NCBI RefSeq assembly: GCF_900106955.1 | Contig: NZ_FNNI01000001.1 | Coordinates: 434,001 to 498,000, forward strand | From: Aidingimonas halophila | Lineage (GTDB): Bacteria > Pseudomonadota > Gammaproteobacteria > Pseudomonadales > Halomonadaceae | Length of the DNA: 64,000 bases | Direction: 5' to 3' | Part shown: positions 39,117 to 48,815 of the stretch, piece by piece | Position numbering within the stretch: position 1 is the first letter of the stretch | Layout: each line of letters begins with the position of its first letter | Translations under genes and position numbers: made by a program | Notes under the pieces: generated by a model | What the model saw: only the letters and a program-made list of their open reading frames with translations | What the model was told of the DNA's origin: nothing | Databases searched by the model: none

Positions 39117-40481
39117 ATGCCATCAATACGACTGCTCACTGCTACCGGACTCGGTCTGGCCATGACGACTTCCAGCTTAACGGCCTTAGCCCAGGACGAT
39201 GTCACCCTCCGTTGGGCAATGCATCCCGGCGAAGAAGCCGATGCCGTGATCGACTACTTCGCTGAAGAGTACGAGCGCGAAACCGGTGTCGAGGTGGAGG
39301 GGGAAATCCTGCCCCCGGACCAACTGCGCGATCGCATGTCCATCGAGGCTATCGGCGATACGGGTCGCTGGGACATGGGCTACCACAGTCCTGGCTGGTT
39401 CGGAAGCTTCAAGGACCACGTCGTTGACCTCACTCCATATATCGAGAAATACGACTTCAACATCGACGCCTATCCGGAGCGGATTCGCGAGTCTCACATG
39501 GAGAGCAACGCCCGTCCCGGCGAGATCATCGCCTTGCCGACCACTCCGGCGGCCCCGATGCTGATCGCACGAGAGGACTTCTTCGAACATCCCGACGAGC
39601 AGGCCGCCTTCGAAGAGCAGTATGGCCGTGAGCTCGAGGTCCCCCAAACCTGGCAGGAACTCTACGACGTCGCCGAGTTCTTCACCCGCGAGGCGGGTGA
39701 GACCGTGGCTGGTGAGACGCTGGAAGAGGATCTCTATGGTTGGAGCGATGCCCTGGGTGCGGGCAGCGGTGTAGCGCGCAGCTTTATCGTGATGCTCTAC
39801 TCCACCGGCCTGGAAGGTTGGGACGAGAACTACCAGACCGATCTGGATCACCCTATTCTGGTAGAAGCCGCTAATCTTTTCGTCGATTTGGCCAATGACG
39901 TGGCGCCTCGGGCTGCGCGCAACTGGGACTTTCTAGAAGGGTTGAGCTACTTCCGCGACGGTCGCCTGGCCATGGCCACCATGTGGCCCCAAGGGCTGTC
40001 CACCGTGGAAGATCCCGATGGTGAGGCCGCCGGTAATGTCCACTACCAACCGCTGCCCGAATACGAGGGCAACCTCAAGGACTATGAGCAAGGGGTTCCC
40101 TTCCTTGGTGGTGGCGGTGTCTTCGTCTTCGATACCGACAACGCCGAGGAGTCTTTCAAGTTCCTCAAGTGGATGCTGCAGGACAACGAAATCGAGTGGG
40201 GTAAGCGCACCAAACAGTTCTCACGCAAAGCCCATTTCGAAAGCGAGGAGCTACGTAACCTCGAGCCACACTACGCCGACTTCCTGCCTGCCTACGAGCA
40301 GACTCTGGAACACGTCTTCGTTCGCCAGGGCATTCCCGAGTACGGCACCGTCATGTGGCAGGGTACTGTGGATTTCGCCACCGACGTACTCAGCGGCGAC
40401 CTCGAGCCCGAACAAGCCCAGGAGCGTTGGGTCGAGAACATGGAGCGTACGTTCCAGCGCGCCGGCTACCTCGAACGGTAA
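39117..40481 (+). CDS. Sugar ABC transporter substrate-binding protein
   Basis: From the ATG at 39117 (eight bases after GGGAG) the protein has 454 residues, with a signal peptide ending at SLTALAQ. It is a type I extracellular solute-binding protein (TLRWAMHPGEEADAVIDYFAEEYERETGVEVEGEILP; FRDGRLAMATMWPQG). The many Asp and Glu fit a halophile periplasm. The ligand cannot be read from the sequence; fructose, glucose or a disaccharide are suggested only by nearby kinases. Confidence 0.9.
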   Translation: MPSIRLLTATGLGLAMTTSSLTALAQDDVTLRWAMHPGEEADAVIDYFAEEYERETGVEVEGEILPPDQLRDRMSIEAIGDTGRWDMGYHSPGWFGSFKDHVVDLTPYIEKYDFNIDAYPERIRESHMESNARPGEIIALPTTPAAPMLIAREDFFEHPDEQAAFEEQYGRELEVPQTWQELYDVAEFFTREAGETVAGETLEEDLYGWSDALGAGSGVARSFIVMLYSTGLEGWDENYQTDLDHPILVEAANLFVDLANDVAPRAARNWDFLEGLSYFRDGRLAMATMWPQGLSTVEDPDGEAAGNVHYQPLPEYEGNLKDYEQGVPFLGGGGVFVFDTDNAEESFKFLKWMLQDNEIEWGKRTKQFSRKAHFESEELRNLEPHYADFLPAYEQTLEHVFVRQGIPEYGTVMWQGTVDFATDVLSGDLEPEQAQERWVENMERTFQRAGYLER

Positions 40482-40556
40482 CGCCCCGCCGGCCGGTGCT
40501 CCGATACCGGCCGGCCTCATTTCCATGACGCCATCTCCGTCACCGAGGTACACCTG

Positions 40557-41450
40557 ATGCAGAACAACAGTCTCAACCGCTACACACGAGGCTGGTACTT
40601 CGTGTTACCCGGCCTGATCGCCATGTTGCTGATCGTGGCCTTCCCGCTGGGAATTGCCGCTCGCTTCAGCCTTCATGATGTCTTCCTTTATGACTTCAAC
40701 AATCAGTGGTTCGTTGGCCTCGATAACTATCTGCGGGCCTGGTCGGACCCACTGTTCCTCAACTCGGTGAAGGTGACAGCGATATTCACCGTGGCCAACA
40801 CCCTGGGCTGCCTGGTGGTCGGCCTGCTGGTGGCCTTCCTGCTTAGTGGTAAACGGATTCGTTTTAAAATCGGCTGGATGGCACTTTTCTTGCTCCCGTT
40901 CGTGATGACCCCGGTGATTGTCGGCATCACCTGGCGACTGTTCATGTGGGAGCCGGACTTCGGCGTGATCAATCAGTTGCTGGGGATGCTCGGCATCGAG
41001 GGGCCCTACTGGCTGACCGATTCCTCGACAGCGCTTTTCTCCACCGCGCTGACCAATGCCTGGCACCTGACGCCTATGGCCATCCTGGTACTCTACGCCG
41101 CACTAACCACCATTCCTGAGGAGACCTATGAAGCCGCCCGGGTGGATGGCGCCGGTCCCTTCCAGACGCTGTGGTACGTAGTGCTGCCAATGATCCGTGC
41201 CCACATCCTGTTCGTCTCGATCATCATCATGACCAGCGCCTTCCGCGAGTTCGACATGGTCTACACCATGACTGGTGGCGGCCCCGGCCGTTCCACCACG
41301 GTGATGAGCATCCTGGCCTACAACCGCGGTATCGCCAACCAGGACATGGGCATGGCCAACACCATCGCCTTCACCATGTTCATGATCATGGCAGTGGTCG
41401 CCTGGCTCTATATCAAGGTCTACAAGGTCAACAAGGAGGCCAGCGCATGA
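40557..41450 (+). CDS. Sugar ABC transporter permease (MalF/UgpA type)
   Basis: A 297-residue inner-membrane protein with six hydrophobic segments and the EAA loop YEAARVDGAGPFQTLWYVVLPMIR that contacts the ATPase. The start follows GAGGTACACCTG. It lies 75 bp after the binding-protein gene and its stop overlaps the second permease by ATGA. It belongs to the CUT1 carbohydrate uptake family. Confidence 0.93.
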   Translation: MQNNSLNRYTRGWYFVLPGLIAMLLIVAFPLGIAARFSLHDVFLYDFNNQWFVGLDNYLRAWSDPLFLNSVKVTAIFTVANTLGCLVVGLLVAFLLSGKRIRFKIGWMALFLLPFVMTPVIVGITWRLFMWEPDFGVINQLLGMLGIEGPYWLTDSSTALFSTALTNAWHLTPMAILVLYAALTTIPEETYEAARVDGAGPFQTLWYVVLPMIRAHILFVSIIIMTSAFREFDMVYTMTGGGPGRSTTVMSILAYNRGIANQDMGMANTIAFTMFMIMAVVAWLYIKVYKVNKEASA

Positions 41451-42358
41451 GCGACATTCGCAACCCTCTGGTGACGACCGGTTCACCGAACGCCAACGCG
41501 AGTAACCGCCGTGGCCTCAGTCACTACCAGAAAGGCCGTCTGTTGCTGGGTGGCCAGTATGCCGGCCTCACGCTCTGGCTGATCGTCTCGCTGCTACCCC
41601 CGGTCATCCTATTGGCCGCAGCCTTCAACGAGACCGCCATGTTTCGCTCCCCGCTGGCCCTTCTGACCATGAGCGAATTCACATTGGCCAACTTCACCAC
41701 CGCCTTCCGTGCAGGTGACTTCTGGTTCTACTTTCGCAACAGCCTGATCATCTCGGTGGCAGCGGTGATCATCTCAGTAGTGGTCTGTGTGCCCATGGCC
41801 TATGGCCTCAACAAACTGCGACCACGGATCCGCTCAGGGCTCTCCTTCGCCGTGCTTGCCATGCGCTTCCTGCCGCACGTCGTGCTGGCCCTGCCGCTCT
41901 TCCTGATTTTCGTCAACATCGGGCTCACCGGGTCGCGCTTGGGCTTATTGTTGGCACACCTGGCGATTCATATTCCCTTTGCTGTATGGATGATGGTGGG
42001 GTTCTTCGAGAACGTGCCCAAGGAGATGGAAGAGGCTGCCATCGTCGACGGTTGCGGCCCCTGGAAGCTGTTCTGGACTATCTCCCTGCCGGTAGTACGC
42101 CCCGGGCTCAACGCCCTGGCGATCCTGGTATTTATCATGTCATGGAACGAGTACCTGTTCGCCCTCTTCCTGGCCGGTAGCGATGCCCAGCCATTGACCG
42201 TAGGCATTACCCGCTTCATGGGGGGAGTCGAGGCCGGCGCCCAGTACGGTGTCATCGCCGCCTATGCCAGTCTGATTGTCCTGCCGGTGATCTTCTTCGC
42301 CCTGGTAGCCAATCGCTACATCGTCTCAGGTATGACCGCTGGCGCCGTCAAAGGATAG
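41447..42358 (+). CDS. Sugar ABC transporter permease (MalG/UgpE type)
   Basis: From the ATG at 41447 (AAGGAGGCCAGCGC in front, ATGA overlap with the first permease) it has 303 residues. It carries six hydrophobic helices and the EAA loop MEEAAIVDGCGPWKLFWTISLPVVRPG. The long frame to 41171 is only the unused phase inside the first permease. It completes the importer as the second half of the membrane channel. Confidence 0.93.
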   Translation: MSDIRNPLVTTGSPNANASNRRGLSHYQKGRLLLGGQYAGLTLWLIVSLLPPVILLAAAFNETAMFRSPLALLTMSEFTLANFTTAFRAGDFWFYFRNSLIISVAAVIISVVVCVPMAYGLNKLRPRIRSGLSFAVLAMRFLPHVVLALPLFLIFVNIGLTGSRLGLLLAHLAIHIPFAVWMMVGFFENVPKEMEEAAIVDGCGPWKLFWTISLPVVRPGLNALAILVFIMSWNEYLFALFLAGSDAQPLTVGITRFMGGVEAGAQYGVIAAYASLIVLPVIFFALVANRYIVSGMTAGAVKG

Positions 42359-42580
42359 CGAAAGACACCAGGTCGGCAAAAAATGGGTTTATCGCATATC
42401 AGCGTGAAACAGGCCAGGCCCGAGGAAGCAGGCAGAATAGAGAAACGGCGGTAAATCCGTATTTGTAAGAAATCGCCGACGATACGTGTAAGCCATCTCA
42501 GTCGAACCGTGTCAGGCCGGTTTTCTCAAGGACTCACTTGTCGTAGCGTAACGGACGCGCCTGACGACAAGGATAGTTTC

Positions 42581-43145
42581 ATGGCCCAGACCGGTCTGCA
42601 GTTTACTCCCGAGGGGGCCGGCGTCCTCGACGAAGAGTTAGCCGTCGTTGCCTTCACCCATACCGAGCAGCTGTCGCACCCCTTCACGCTCGAGGTCACC
42701 CCAGTTGCATGAACGCGTGGGCAGCGAGCTCGAGGCTCAGGGACAGCGGACCGACTACGAACACTACGACTATCCCGATCGCTACAAGGCCGACGCCTCG
42801 GGCCGGCCCTTCACCCTGACCGATCACGACCTCGCCGAGCTCAACCGCGACTGGCAGGTCGTGAGTGTCGTGCATCACGGCGAACAGCCTCAAGCGCTGG
42901 AAGAGGACGCCGTCGGCAGCGACGGCATGACCCGCTATCACAACGAGGCGGTCCTCACGCCCGGCGACCGGGCCTGGCGGCCCACGCCCGAGCCCAAGCC
43001 GCGGGTCGATGGTCCCCAGGTGGCCTTCGTGGTCGGCCCCGAGGGCGAAGATATCCACTGCGACGACCACGGCCGGGTCAAGGTCCAGTTCCCCTGGGAT
43101 CGTTATGCCGCCCCCGACGACACGGCGAGTGCGTGGCTCAGAGTG
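42581..43145 (+). pseudogene. Decayed type VI secretion spike gene vgrG (multiple internal deletions)
   Basis: An N-terminal VgrG start (MAQTGLQFTPEGAGVLDEELAVVAFTHTEQLSHPFTLEV) runs for about 42 residues and then stops. In the next frame, from about 42696, a later VgrG part follows (QLHERVGSELEAQGQRTDYEHYDYPDRYKADASGRPF), joined directly to LTDHDLAELNRDWQVVSVVHHGEQPQAL, where intact VgrG proteins carry several dozen more residues. The gp5-like part (VAFVVGPEGEDIHCDDHGRVKVQFPWDRYA) ends at SAWLRVS. At least three deletions, one out of frame, are inferred from the usual domain order. It cannot make a functional spike. The ribosome binding site and start are otherwise in place. Confidence 0.85.
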
Positions 43146-44593
43146 AGTACCATTTCAACCCTGGAAGCGAAGGAGACGCCACTCCGTTCTCGCTGCAAGA
43201 AGTGCTCGCCGAGTATCAAACCTTCATTGGCTTATGCGAATCCATGCCCCCCGAAGAGGCCGCGCAGGAGTGCCGTTTCGTGGGCTATGTCCAGCAGTTC
43301 TCTGAACAACAGCAAAGCAAATATAGCGACTATCTGGAGAGTATCCTAACCCTCGCGTCGCTAGGTATCGCCACCCCGGAATTGGCGCTGTCGGCAACAG
43401 ACACTGAGGTAGAAGCACTGAAAGGAGGGGTCAATGCCTTCGATACCTACTGCCGTGTGCTCAAACAAAGCGTCGAGTTACACCAGGCGGTAGAGGACAA
43501 GCTCCGCGAGTGGGAGAGCGGCACCGCCGGCCATGCCAAGCTGCCTATCTTTTTGTTTGAACAAGAGCGCCAGCAGTATGAACGTCTCCAGAAGACGCTA
43601 AGCGAGCTGTTCCAACAGACGGATGACACCGTCAGCAAGATGGAGCCTGGTCGCGTCCTCATCTGGCATACCGATATCGACGACGACCGCCATGCCATTG
43701 GCTACCAGAAACGCAAGATCGAGCTGCTGGTTCGCCGCGATTTCCCGTTACGCGAGTTCAGCTCACCCCAGGCAGACCAGTCGCTTAGTCACCTCAGCCT
43801 GTATCAGTTGATGCCCGCCATGACCCAAACCGAGCGGCAAAGGCTGGATGACGCCAGTAAAGAGCAGTGGGGGGCTGCGCTGCCGAAGATTCTGTTCACG
43901 GGCCCGAGTCGTGAACGCTGTTGCCAAAGGGTTTGCCGGTGCCAGCCTGGCACTGGCAGCCGAGACGGGCATCTCCCTTGGCGAGGAAGGCCTCAGCGCG
44001 AGCGGTGTTGATTGGGCCAAGCGGGTATCGAACTGCTCTACAGCGCCATGACCGGTGGACAGAATGCGGGGCCGATTGCTTTTGAAATCGTAGAGGCCGG
44101 TCGTGGTGAACGACGCGAACAGATAGCCAGTTGGGTTCAGCAATTAACCCCTGAAGGGTTAGGCGCGCTACTGTATCTACTCGTCAGCAAGCCAAGGGCG
44201 TTTGAGGTAGAAGAGCCTGGTAGAGGAAGAAGTGCTGGCAACAGCCAACACTTTAATGCTCAGGAAGCGCTGGATTTTCAGCAAATTGCCATAGCTAACT
44301 GCTTGGGCTGGATTGTGGAGGGCGTCACCATGAACGTTTACGGCCCCCTCTGCCGCTTTAGCCGCGAAACCCCTACCCCTTCCCAGTACCTGTTTACCAA
44401 AGCGGTGGTCAGAATGACCGCCAACGGCCAACCGCCGCATGACTATCCAGCTTCCGCTTACCAGAACCATAAGAGTGATCTGGATGAGTTTATGGAGCGA
44501 GTTTCAGGGCTGATAAATGATCGTGTTATTGAATCAAAAAACGATTACCACCGCTTCGTCGCAGGCCTTGGCACTGAAATCTGTGCGGGTTAA
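43133..44593 (+). pseudogene. Frameshifted effector-like gene downstream of vgrG
   Basis: I do not recognise the family. One frame (43133 to about 43900) encodes a helical, Gln/Glu-rich protein (PFSLQEVLAEYQTFIGLCESMPPEEAAQECRFVGYVQQF ... MEPGRVLIWHTDIDDDRHAIGYQKRK). It shifts to a second frame for a short stretch (VVNAVAKGFAGASLALAAETGISLGEEGLSASGVDWAK, about 43905-44020) and returns to the first frame (AGIELLYSAMTGGQNAGPIAFEIVEAG) until 44593. The protein begins abruptly in the debris of vgrG without its own ribosome binding site. Position suggests a type VI cargo effector. The last third is lower in GC than neighbouring genes, which fits acquired DNA. Two compensating indels are an inference; a sequencing error could explain them. 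Confidence 0.65.
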
Positions 44594-44620
44594 CAAGACA
44601 GTCTACAAAGGAATGATGTA

Positions 44621-44707
44621 ATGCGATCAACCATCCTGGCAACCCTAGCCGGGCTAACGCTCCCTATATCGGCACCGACTGCCGCCTTTCCCGGTAAAGC
44701 GCGATGA
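44621..44707 (+). CDS. 28-residue signal-peptide-like ORF, probable remnant of an immunity or lipoprotein gene
   Basis: MRSTILATLAGLTLPISAPT followed by AAFPGKAR and a stop. It has a good ribosome binding site (AAGGA eight bases upstream) and looks like a complete Sec signal peptide with nothing behind it. It starts 28 bp after the effector-like pseudogene and ends four bases before the eda terminator. It may be the 5' stub of a secreted immunity protein whose body was lost when the island was truncated. It is short, so coding status is uncertain. Confidence 0.4.
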   Translation: MRSTILATLAGLTLPISAPTAAFPGKAR

Positions 44708-44710
44708 ACC

Positions 44711-44742
44711 AAAAAAAGACCCGCCATTTCAACTGGCGGGTC
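44711..44742 (-). terminator. Rho-independent terminator of eda
   Basis: On the minus strand GACCCGCCA / TGGCGGGTC forms a perfect nine-base stem with a seven-base loop, followed by seven T, 46 bp after the eda stop. It marks the clean edge between the housekeeping ED genes and the decayed T6SS island. Confidence 0.9.
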
Positions 44743-44787
44743 GAACAACAGCACAGGCCGTCGAGAGATAAGGTACAAGGGCGTCAC

Positions 44788-45450
44788 TTAATGGTGGAAA
44801 CGTTCAGCGGCCTGGCGGGCGAGTTCACGAATCCCATTCCAGTCTTCGGCATCCACCAGTGCTTTAGGGGTCAGCCAGGAGCCGCCCACGCACATGACAT
44901 TCGGCAACGAGAGATAATCCTGGGCATTATCAACGGAGATGCCGCCCGTCGGGCAGAAATGCGCTTCAGGAATCGGCGCGGAGAACGCCTTGAGGGCCTT
45001 GACGCCACCACTCGCCTCAGCGGGGAAAAACTTGAAGCGGCGGTAGCCGTACTGCCAGCCGGTCATGAGTTCGGAAATCGTGGCAATGCCCGGCAACATG
45101 GGAACCGGACTCTCGACTCCATAGCGATATAACGCATCCGTGGCCCCGGGGGTCACGATGAAATCCGCCCCCACCTGCTCGGCCTGACGATACTGTGCCG
45201 GTGTGAGTACGGTACCGACACCAATGCTGGCACCGCTCAGTGAGGCACGTATCCGCTCGATGGCATCCAGCGCACAATCGGTACGCAGCGTGATTTCCAG
45301 CACCGTCAGACCACCCTCATAGAGAGCCCGCGCCATGGGCACCGCGTCTTCCAGACGGTTGATGGTGATCACGGGAATCACTTCCGCTTTAAGACAAATA
45401 CTGTCCAGTTCGGTGGTACGCGTGGACGGCAACTGCTTTTCGATAGCCAT
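44788..45450 (-). CDS. eda: KDPG aldolase (2-dehydro-3-deoxy-phosphogluconate aldolase)
   Basis: A 220-residue class I aldolase. General base Glu52 is in LTVLEITLRTD and the Schiff-base Lys in YRRFKFFPAEASGG; FCPTGGIS is the phosphate loop. ITLRT distinguishes it from the galactonate-branch DgoA (PLNSPRPW). It cleaves KDPG to pyruvate and glyceraldehyde 3-phosphate, the last ED-specific step. It lies 22 bp after pgl in the zwf-pgl-eda operon. Confidence 0.96.
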   Translation of the reverse strand: MAIEKQLPSTRTTELDSICLKAEVIPVITINRLEDAVPMARALYEGGLTVLEITLRTDCALDAIERIRASLSGASIGVGTVLTPAQYRQAEQVGADFIVTPGATDALYRYGVESPVPMLPGIATISELMTGWQYGYRRFKFFPAEASGGVKALKAFSAPIPEAHFCPTGGISVDNAQDYLSLPNVMCVGGSWLTPKALVDAEDWNGIRELARQAAERFHH

Positions 45451-45472
45451 GTGTCAGTCTCCAGAAAATCGC

Positions 45473-46138
45473 TCAGGGTGCCCAGTAGATTGCCAGTGGG
45501 CAGGCAAGAAAGGCGCGGATGGGCAACTCACGAACATCGTCTCCCGCCAAGGCTCGCCCCAGGACGACTCGCTTCTCTTCACCGGTGAGGTGGAGAATAT
45601 GTCGTTGCGCCTGATGCAGGCGACCGGCACTCAGGGTAATGCGTGGTTGAGGCTGGCCAGGTGAACGAACGGCGACAACAGCCTCGTCGGTGGACAGGGC
45701 CAATCCCAATTCTTGACTGTCGGGAAACAAGGAGGCCGTATGTCCATCGCCTCCCATTCCAAGGATGACGACACTGGCAGGCCAGTCGAGATTTTCAATC
45801 CGTTCGTTGACCACCTCGGCCCCCTGCTCGGGTGTGGCGTCATCGCTGGTCAATGGTACGAAATTGGCCGCACTGGCCGGACCGGTCAACAGGTGTTCAT
45901 TGACCAGACGCGCGTTGCTGTCGTCAGCAAAGGCATCGACCCAGCGCTCATCGGCAAGCGTGATATCAATACGATCCCACGCTAGATCCTTGGTGGCCAA
46001 CGCCTGAAAGAAAGGCACCGGTGTTGACCCACCAGAGACTACCAGCAAGGCACGTTCACGGGACGCAAGGTCGGTTCTCAATGCTTCGGCGACCGACTCG
46101 GCCAGCTGTTGCGCCAGCTGTGCACGGCAATCATTCAT
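45473..46138 (-). CDS. pgl: 6-Phosphogluconolactonase
   Basis: From the ATG at 46138, one base after the zwf stop and with GAGGA eight bases upstream, it has 221 residues. LLVVSGGSTPVPFFQAL, ITLADERWV and ILGMGGDGHTASLFPD are hallmarks of the DevB/NagB-like lactonase. It hydrolyses 6-phosphogluconolactone produced by Zwf. Confidence 0.95.
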   Translation of the reverse strand: MNDCRAQLAQQLAESVAEALRTDLASRERALLVVSGGSTPVPFFQALATKDLAWDRIDITLADERWVDAFADDSNARLVNEHLLTGPASAANFVPLTSDDATPEQGAEVVNERIENLDWPASVVILGMGGDGHTASLFPDSQELGLALSTDEAVVAVRSPGQPQPRITLSAGRLHQAQRHILHLTGEEKRVVLGRALAGDDVRELPIRAFLACPLAIYWAP

Positions 46139-46139
46139 G

Positions 46140-47633
46140 TCAGTAGTCCTCATACCAGCTACGTCCGTCCTGGGTAATCATGGCAATCGACGCCACCGGA
46201 CCCCATGATCCTGCAGGATAACGACGCGGTGGCGTATCCCGGGCTTCCCAGCCGGCAATCAGTTGATCGATCCAATGCCAAGCGTATTCGACTTCATCAC
46301 GACGCACGAACAGATACTGATGGCCCTTCATGACTTCCAGCAACAGCCGTTCATAGGCATCAGGGATTCGCGACTTCGGAAACGCACTATTGAAGTCCAG
46401 ATGCAGAGGCCCTGGGCGCAGGCGCATGCCCTTGTCCAGCCCGCTATCCTTGGTCAGAACCTGCAGGGCAATACCTTCCTCCGGCTGCAAACGGATGATC
46501 AACTTGTTCGCAGCCAGACCACGTTGGTCCGGGTCAAATATATAGTGCGGCTGCTGGCGGAAATGAATGACGATCTGCGACAGCTTCTCGGGCATGCGCT
46601 TGCCGGTACGCAGATAAAACGGCACACCCGCCCAGCGCCAGTTGGCCACTTCGGTCTTCATGGCCACGAAGGTCTCGGTACGACTCTCCTTATTGGCGCC
46701 TTCCTCCTCCAGATAGCCCGGTACACTCTTGCCGCCACTGGTACCAGCCGTGTACTGGCCGCGAACGACATTGCGATCCAGATCGTCGCCGGTGAACGGC
46801 TTGAGCGCCTTGAGCACCTTGACCTTTTCATCGCGGATCGCATCAGCGTCCAGATTCGCCGGCGGATCCATGGCGATCAGACAGACCAGTTGCAGCAAGT
46901 GATTCTGGACCATATCGCGAAGCTGTCCGGCCTGATCGAAATAGCCCCAGCGTCCCTCGATACCGACTTGTTCCGCCACCGTAATCTCGACGTGAGAAAT
47001 ATGATTCTGGTTCCATTGCGTTCCAAACAATGGATTGGCAAAACGCAAGGCAATCAGGTTCTGCACGGTCTCCTTGCCCAGGTAGTGATCGATGCGATAA
47101 ATGCGTGATTCAGGGAATACTTCGCCAATCGCATCATTGATTTCACGGGAGGACGCCAGATCATGCCCGATCGGTTTCTCCACCACGACACGAGTGTCGT
47201 CATCCAGACTGCCGCTGTCCTCCAGATGCCGGCATATCGGGCCGTATAAACTGGCCGGGACCGCCAGGTAGACCGTCATCGGGCGGCGGGCACCCTGACG
47301 CCACTGCCGAATCGCTTCATACCCTTCGACGCTGGAAAAATCCAGCTTGAGATACTCAAGACGGTTCATGAAACGCTCGAGACTGTCCTGATCCTGCTCG
47401 CCGGACTGGACATGCTTCTTCAATGCATCCGCCACCTTGCCGCGAAAGGCCTCGTTGTCTCCGTCCTGGCGGGCCAGTCCGAGGATGCGCGTGGACTCGG
47501 CCAGCAACCCCTCTCGATCGAGCTGATACAGCGCAGGATACAGCTTGCGCAATGCCAGATCCCCCAGCGCCCCGAACAAGGCCAGATCGATATCCGGTTG
47601 GGATGCATTGAGCGGCGAAGTCTCGTGAGTCAT
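46140..47633 (-). CDS. zwf: Glucose-6-phosphate 1-dehydrogenase
   Basis: A 497-residue enzyme from the ATG at 47633 (GGAGCGTGGC in front); the frame opens four codons earlier. The NADP motif is [18 protein letters not shown] and the substrate signature is [15 protein letters not shown] with the catalytic His; ALFGALGD has Ala where GASGDLA is usual. It oxidises glucose 6-phosphate at the head of the ED route. Operon order is zwf-pgl-eda, divergent from hexR; two AT-rich palindromic sites lie in the promoter region. Confidence 0.96.
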   Translation of the reverse strand: MTHETSPLNASQPDIDLALFGALGDLALRKLYPALYQLDREGLLAESTRILGLARQDGDNEAFRGKVADALKKHVQSGEQDQDSLERFMNRLEYLKLDFSSVEGYEAIRQWRQGARRPMTVYLAVPASLYGPICRHLEDSGSLDDDTRVVVEKPIGHDLASSREINDAIGEVFPESRIYRIDHYLGKETVQNLIALRFANPLFGTQWNQNHISHVEITVAEQVGIEGRWGYFDQAGQLRDMVQNHLLQLVCLIAMDPPANLDADAIRDEKVKVLKALKPFTGDDLDRNVVRGQYTAGTSGGKSVPGYLEEEGANKESRTETFVAMKTEVANWRWAGVPFYLRTGKRMPEKLSQIVIHFRQQPHYIFDPDQRGLAANKLIIRLQPEEGIALQVLTKDSGLDKGMRLRPGPLHLDFNSAFPKSRIPDAYERLLLEVMKGHQYLFVRRDEVEYAWHWIDQLIAGWEARDTPPRRYPAGSWGPVASIAMITQDGRSWYEDY

Positions 47634-47650
47634 GCCACGCTCCACAAAAT

Positions 47651-47665
47651 ATGGTTAAATTACAT
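47651..47665. promoter_or_regulatory. HexR-like operator overlapping the zwf promoter
   Basis: ATGGTTAAATTACAT, read on the minus strand as ATGTAATTTAACCAT, starts 18 bp upstream of the zwf start. One half fits the TGTAATT arm of HexR operators known from gammaproteobacteria; the other arm is degenerate. Binding would block zwf transcription. Matched by eye only. Confidence 0.5.
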
Positions 47666-47786
47666 ACAAAATACGCGATAATGCCAGTCTCTGGCAACTA
47701 TTATGCGTAAACTTACTAGAAAACCAAACCATCTCATAGCCAACACTTGGATGTTCCCCGAGCAAGGGGCTAGTATGCTCCACATA

Positions 47787-47806
47787 ATGTAGTTAAATCA
47801 CTACAT
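47787..47806. promoter_or_regulatory. HexR-like palindrome upstream of hexR and zwf
   Basis: ATGTAGT-TAAATC-ACTACAT is a 20-base element with perfect seven-base arms in the middle of the 291-bp zwf-hexR intergenic region. It contains the TGTAGTTAAA half-site typical of HexR operators. It could serve autoregulation of hexR and repression of zwf together. Confidence 0.6.
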
Positions 47807-47924
47807 AAGGCAACCACAGTCCAAGTCACCCTGTATTGGCACAACGATGGGCCATGAACATGAATAGAGTGTTGCCGCTCGATTCACCCTTACCCAGTTT
47901 GTCTATGGAGACGTTCTCACTACC

Positions 47925-48788
47925 ATGGCCAGCCACGACCTGATCAACCGCATCCGTGCACGCCTGGACGACCTCAACCGCTCAGAGCGCAAGGTCGCCG
48001 ACGTCATACTCCAGGATCCGGCTGCCGCCACCGGCATGAGCATTGCCACATTGGCACAGGCCGCTTCTGTCAGTGAACCTACCGTCAACCGTTTCTGCCG
48101 CAATTTCGAAGCCAAGGGGTATCCGGACTTCAAGATCAAGCTGGCACAGAGCCTGGCGGGCGGCACTCCCTATGTCAGTCGCAATGTCGAGCGCGACGAT
48201 GACGCCGCCAACTATGGCGACAAGATTTTCGGTGCCACCATTGCGGCGCTGGATGAGGCACGACGCGCCCTGGATGCCAAACTGGTAGAACGTGCCGTGG
48301 ACTATCTGATCCAGGCCAAACAGATTCACTTCTTCGGTCTGGGCGCCTCGGGTCCCGTCGCCCAGGACGCCCAGCACAAATTCTTTCGTTTCAACCTGCC
48401 AGTGATGGCGTATGAAGACGTCCTGATGCAGCGCATGGTCGCGGCTGCCTGCCATACCGGTGATGTCGTCGTGATCATTTCCTATACTGGGCGCACCCGC
48501 GAACTGGTGGAAATCGCTCGACTCGCCCGCAACAACGGCGCCATCGTTCTCGGTATCACGGCGACCGACTCGCCATTGGCGGACGAATGCACCGAGACAC
48601 TGGAAGTCACCCATCCCGAAGATACCGATGTCTACATGCCCATGACATCGCGCATGATTCACTTGGCACTGATCGATGTGCTAGCTACCGGGGTGACGCT
48701 GAGACGCGGTGAAGATTTTCTGTCTCATCTCAAGAAGATCAAGGATAGCTTGCTGGTGACACGGTTCCCGGCGAAGGACGATGAGTGA
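47925..48788 (+). CDS. hexR: HexR, RpiR-family regulator of central carbon metabolism
   Basis: A 287-residue regulator: an N-terminal RpiR helix-turn-helix (residues 1-77; [36 protein letters not shown]) and a C-terminal SIS sugar-phosphate-binding domain ([45 protein letters not shown]). HexR represses zwf, edd, eda and gap genes and is released by KDPG. It is divergent from zwf. Only 27 bp separate its stop from the first pigment gene, without a visible terminator. Confidence 0.94.
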   Translation: MASHDLINRIRARLDDLNRSERKVADVILQDPAAATGMSIATLAQAASVSEPTVNRFCRNFEAKGYPDFKIKLAQSLAGGTPYVSRNVERDDDAANYGDKIFGATIAALDEARRALDAKLVERAVDYLIQAKQIHFFGLGASGPVAQDAQHKFFRFNLPVMAYEDVLMQRMVAAACHTGDVVVIISYTGRTRELVEIARLARNNGAIVLGITATDSPLADECTETLEVTHPEDTDVYMPMTSRMIHLALIDVLATGVTLRRGEDFLSHLKKIKDSLLVTRFPAKDDE

Positions 48789-48815
48789 AACGCCCTGATA
48801 CGACCGGGAGCGACC

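Noticed and set aside
42505-42524. Possible terminator after the sugar permease operon
   Set aside because: Only a five-base AACCG/CGGTT stem with a short T-run; too weak to call.
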